Positions 6,095-8,375 of a DNA stretch of 8,375 nucleotides are shown piece after piece. Made by a program: the position numbers and the translations under genes. The notes under the pieces were generated by a model. It ran no database searches. It was given only the letters and a program-made list of their open reading frames with translations, and had not been told where the DNA came from. Position 1 is the stretch's first letter. The number at the start of each line of letters is the position of its first letter. This stretch comes from Desulfobulbus sp. (lineage in GTDB: Bacteria; Pseudomonadota; Gammaproteobacteria; Burkholderiales; Rhodocyclaceae): positions 1 through 8,375 of the forward strand of contig WQUQ01000351.1 in NCBI GenBank assembly GCA_009782025.1, in the 5' to 3' direction.

Positions 6095-6412
6095 ATGGAT
6101 GACAATGAATTCAGCCGCCAGGCCGCTGCGACGATGACCCGGATCGAGGCGGCGCTCGAAGCCTCGGGGGCGGCGGTCGATTTTGAACTGGCGGCGGGCG
6201 GCGTGCTGGAAATCGAGTTCGCCGATGGCGGCAAGATCATCGTCAATCGCCACGGCGTGACGCGCGAAATCTGGGTCGCCGCTCGCGCCGGCGGTTTTCA
6301 TTTCCGCTGGGATGGGGACGCCTGGCGCGATACCCGCGACGGCCGCGAATTGCTCGCCAGGCTGTCCGAACTCGTCAGCCAGCAGGCTGGCGAGCCGGTC
6401 AGGCTGATCTAA
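6095..6412 (+). CDS. cyaY: Bacterial frataxin CyaY, iron-sulfur cluster assembly protein
   Basis: Cytoplasmic frataxin homologue that binds iron and modulates the cysteine desulfurase IscS during iron-sulfur cluster assembly. The 105-residue length equals the family norm (106 in E. coli). It starts MDDNEF-R (E. coli MNDSEFHR), continues with the beta-sheet stretch GGVLEIEFADGGKIIVNRHG, the conserved Trp in EIWVAARAGGFHF, then WRDTRDGRELLARLSE and the closing QQAGEPVRL (E. coli QQAGETVSF). The acidic ridge of helix 1 and strand 1 is thinner than in E. coli: Glu18, Glu22, Asp29 and Glu31 remain, but several Asp positions are Ala or Gly or absent through a two-residue shortening. ATG at 6095 is preceded by AGGA. 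Its stop overlaps that of the convergent PBP1A gene by four bases. It is not beside isc genes here, as is usual for cyaY. Confidence 0.95.
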   Translation: MDDNEFSRQAAATMTRIEAALEASGAAVDFELAAGGVLEIEFADGGKIIVNRHGVTREIWVAARAGGFHFRWDGDAWRDTRDGRELLARLSELVSQQAGEPVRLI

Positions 6413-8375
6413 TCGCTCGGCGGCAGGTTGAAGTTGGCCGCCGGCAGATCGCCCGGCGCTTCCTCCTCGGTCGGGGCCTTGCCCATGTTTTCGGCGTAAA
6501 CGTAGTTGCGCTCGCGCCCCTCGCCGAAAGCAATCAGGCCGTCCGGCTGGGTCGGCAACTGGATCGGAACATCCTTCAGCGCCCGCTGCATGTAGCCGAT
6601 CCAGATCGGCAGCGCCGTCGAGCCGCCGGTCTCGGCGTTGCCGAGCTTCTTCGGCTGGTCGAAACCAACCCAGGCGCAACCGACCACCGTCATCTGGTAG
6701 CCGCAGAACCAGGTGTCGACGTATTCATTGGTGGTGCCGGTCTTGCCGGCCAGATCCTGTCGTTTCAACGTCGCCGAGGCGCGGGCGGCGGTGCCGTAGA
6801 TGGTCACGTCGCGCAGCATCACATCCATCATGAAGGCGTTACGCGGGTCGATGACGCGCAGCGTCTCGTCACCGGCAGGGATGCTGGCCGCCTTGGCGAG
6901 CACCTGGTTCTTTTCATCGCGGATTTCGCGCACGATGTAGGGATTGAGCCGGTAACCGCCGTTGGCGAACACCGTGTAAGCCGTCACCATCTGCCACGGC
7001 GTGACCGAGCCGGCGCCCAGGGCCATGGTCAGGTAGGGCGGGTGGCGCTCGGGGTCGAAGCCGAAGCGGCTGATGTAGTCCTGGGCGTAGTGAGGGTTGA
7101 TCGACAGCAGCAGGCGCACCGAAACGAGGTTCTTCGACTTGGCCAGCGCCGTCCGCAACTTCATCGGCCCTTCGTATTTGCCGTCGTAATTGCGCGGCTC
7201 CCAGGCCTGCGAGCCGGTCTGGCTGGCGGGAACGACCAACGGACTGTCGTCGACGATGCTGCCGGGGCTGTAGCCCTTTTCCAGCGCGGCGGAATAGATG
7301 AAGGGCTTGAAGCTGGAACCGGGCTGCCGCCAGGCCTGCGTCACATGGTTGAACTTGTTGCGGTTGAAGTCGAAGCCGCCGACCAGGGTACGGATCGCGC
7401 CGTCCTGCGGCGACAGCGAGACAAAGGCCGATTCCACCTCGGGCAACTGGCTGATCTGCCACTGGCCCTTGTCGTCCTTCAGCAGGCGGATGATGGCGCC
7501 GCGCCGCAGGCGCTTGTTCGGCGGCGCCTTGTCATCGAGCATGCGGGCCGCGAATTTCAGCGCGTCGCCGCTCAGCGTCAACGTCTCGCCGCCTTTGCGA
7601 TAGACCTTCAATTCGCTGGTGCTGGCTGCCAGCACCAGCGCCGGAACCAGATCGTCGGCGTCGTGGATATCCTGCAAGGCGTCGTCCAGAGCTTCATCCT
7701 GGTCGGATTTGAAGTCGGCCATGTCGAGGAAGGATTCAGCGCCGCGATAGCCGTGGCGGCGGTCGTAATCCATGACCCCCTTGCGCAGCGCCCTGTAGGC
7801 GGCCTCCTGTTCGCTCTTGATGAGCGTGGTGTAGACCTTCATGCCGCGCGAGTAGACGTCGTCCGGGAACTGTTCGGCCGCCAGTTGGCGCGCCATCTCG
7901 GCCGCGTACTCGGCATGGACCGAGAACTCGGACAGTTCGCGCTTGATCACCAGCGGTTCCTTGAGCGCCGCTTCATACTGGGCGGCATCGATATGGCGGA
8001 GTTCCAGCATCCGGCGCAACACATACTGCTGGCGCTGCCGAGCGCGCGTCGGGTTGACCACCGGATTGTAGATCGACGGCCCCTTGGGCAGGCCGGCCAG
8101 CATGGCCGCTTCGGCGATGCTGATGTCCTTCAGCGACTTGCCGAAATAAATCTGGGCGGCGGCCGCGAAACCGTAAGCGCGCTGACCGAGAAACACCTGG
8201 TTGATGTAAAGCTCGAAAATCTGATCCTTGCTCAGATTGTTCTCGATCTTGAACGACAGCAGCGCTTCGTACAGCTTGCGGGTGTAGGTTCTCTCGCTGG
8301 TCAGGAAGAAATTGCGGGCAACCTGCTGGGTGATGGTCGAAGCCCCCTGGCGCCTGCCGCCGCTCAACACATTGG
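6409..8375 (-). CDS. mrcA: Penicillin-binding protein 1A (partial, N-terminus beyond window)
   Basis: Class A bifunctional peptidoglycan synthase anchored in the inner membrane, which polymerises lipid II and cross-links the strands. About 655 C-terminal residues are present. Numbering from the GTG codon at 8370 (a Val inside the gene, not a start): the glycosyltransferase part shows GGRRQGASTITQQVARN, RKLYEALLSFKIE, RAYGFAAAAQIYFGK and AEAAMLAGLPKGPS. An insert of about 100 residues (208-312), starting with GYRG, occupies the place of the OB/ODD docking region of proteobacterial PBP1A. The transpeptidase domain has all three motifs: SSFK with nucleophile Ser352, SKN at 412-414, and KTGT with Lys543. 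The membrane anchor and the EDxxFxxHxG motif with the catalytic glutamate lie past the window end. The gene is also called ponA; it ends convergently with cyaY. Identity is very secure. Confidence 0.97.
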   Translation of the reverse strand, partial: NVLSGGRRQGASTITQQVARNFFLTSERTYTRKLYEALLSFKIENNLSKDQIFELYINQVFLGQRAYGFAAAAQIYFGKSLKDISIAEAAMLAGLPKGPSIYNPVVNPTRARQRQQYVLRRMLELRHIDAAQYEAALKEPLVIKRELSEFSVHAEYAAEMARQLAAEQFPDDVYSRGMKVYTTLIKSEQEAAYRALRKGVMDYDRRHGYRGAESFLDMADFKSDQDEALDDALQDIHDADDLVPALVLAASTSELKVYRKGGETLTLSGDALKFAARMLDDKAPPNKRLRRGAIIRLLKDDKGQWQISQLPEVESAFVSLSPQDGAIRTLVGGFDFNRNKFNHVTQAWRQPGSSFKPFIYSAALEKGYSPGSIVDDSPLVVPASQTGSQAWEPRNYDGKYEGPMKLRTALAKSKNLVSVRLLLSINPHYAQDYISRFGFDPERHPPYLTMALGAGSVTPWQMVTAYTVFANGGYRLNPYIVREIRDEKNQVLAKAASIPAGDETLRVIDPRNAFMMDVMLRDVTIYGTAARASATLKRQDLAGKTGTTNEYVDTWFCGYQMTVVGCAWVGFDQPKKLGNAETGGSTALPIWIGYMQRALKDVPIQLPTQPDGLIAFGEGRERNYVYAENMGKAPTEEEAPGDLPAANFNLPPSD

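Noticed and set aside
5921..6679. Minus-strand frame of 252 codons across lptM, cyaY and the PBP1A 3' end
   Set aside because: It overlaps three genes with clear homology and has low-complexity Arg/Ala/Gly-rich translation without domain character.
8368..8370. GTG as the start of the PBP1A gene
   Set aside because: The frame stays open to the window edge, the codon before it is Asn as in the family's NVLSGG stretch, and the membrane anchor and first glycosyltransferase motif are still missing.

Overview
This 8.4-kb window is high-GC, gene-dense chromosomal DNA that fits a betaproteobacterium, possibly of the Rhodocyclales (inference from protein character and gene order; no search was run). 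Supporting signs are the long (~310 aa) form of SAICAR synthase, an OpdA/PrlC-type M3 peptidase, a periplasmic DUF4124-glutaredoxin protein, and the cluster PBP1A / CyaY / LptM / LysA, an arrangement I recall from betaproteobacteria. No mobile element, phage gene, CRISPR array, tRNA or rRNA is visible.

Layout. Positions 1-3690 read on the plus strand: purC (purine synthesis), a 95-bp gap holding a REP-like palindrome, prlC/opdA (oligopeptidase A), and 22 bp later a small exported DUF4124-glutaredoxin protein with a strong ribosome binding site. Positions 3719-6057 read on the minus strand as a compact set in the order lptM, lysA, hslR and a lipoprotein with two BamE-like (SmpA/OmlA) repeats; lptM overlaps lysA by 20 nt, lysA and hslR are 7 nt apart, and the lipoprotein follows after 39 nt. 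cyaY (bacterial frataxin) is read divergently on the plus strand from 6095, only 37 bp from lptM. It converges on the gene for penicillin-binding protein 1A (minus strand, 5' end outside the window), and their stop codons overlap in the four bases CTAA.

Functional themes. The right half is dominated by the cell envelope: a peptidoglycan synthase (PBP1A), meso-diaminopimelate decarboxylase (LysA, at the branch between the peptidoglycan precursor and lysine), the LPS-transport maturation lipoprotein LptM, and a BamE-like lipoprotein. HslR (ribosome rescue) and CyaY (iron-sulfur assembly) are housekeeping passengers. The left half holds purine synthesis, peptide turnover and a probable periplasmic thiol protein.

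I see no clear undescribed multi-gene system. The points most worth a second look are the duplicated BamE-like lipoprotein with Asp at +2, the CyaY with a thinned acidic ridge, the DUF4124-glutaredoxin protein with a C-x3-C site, the overlap-coupled lptM-lysA-hslR start architecture, and the REP-like palindrome after purC. No gene-free stretch exceeds 100 bases.
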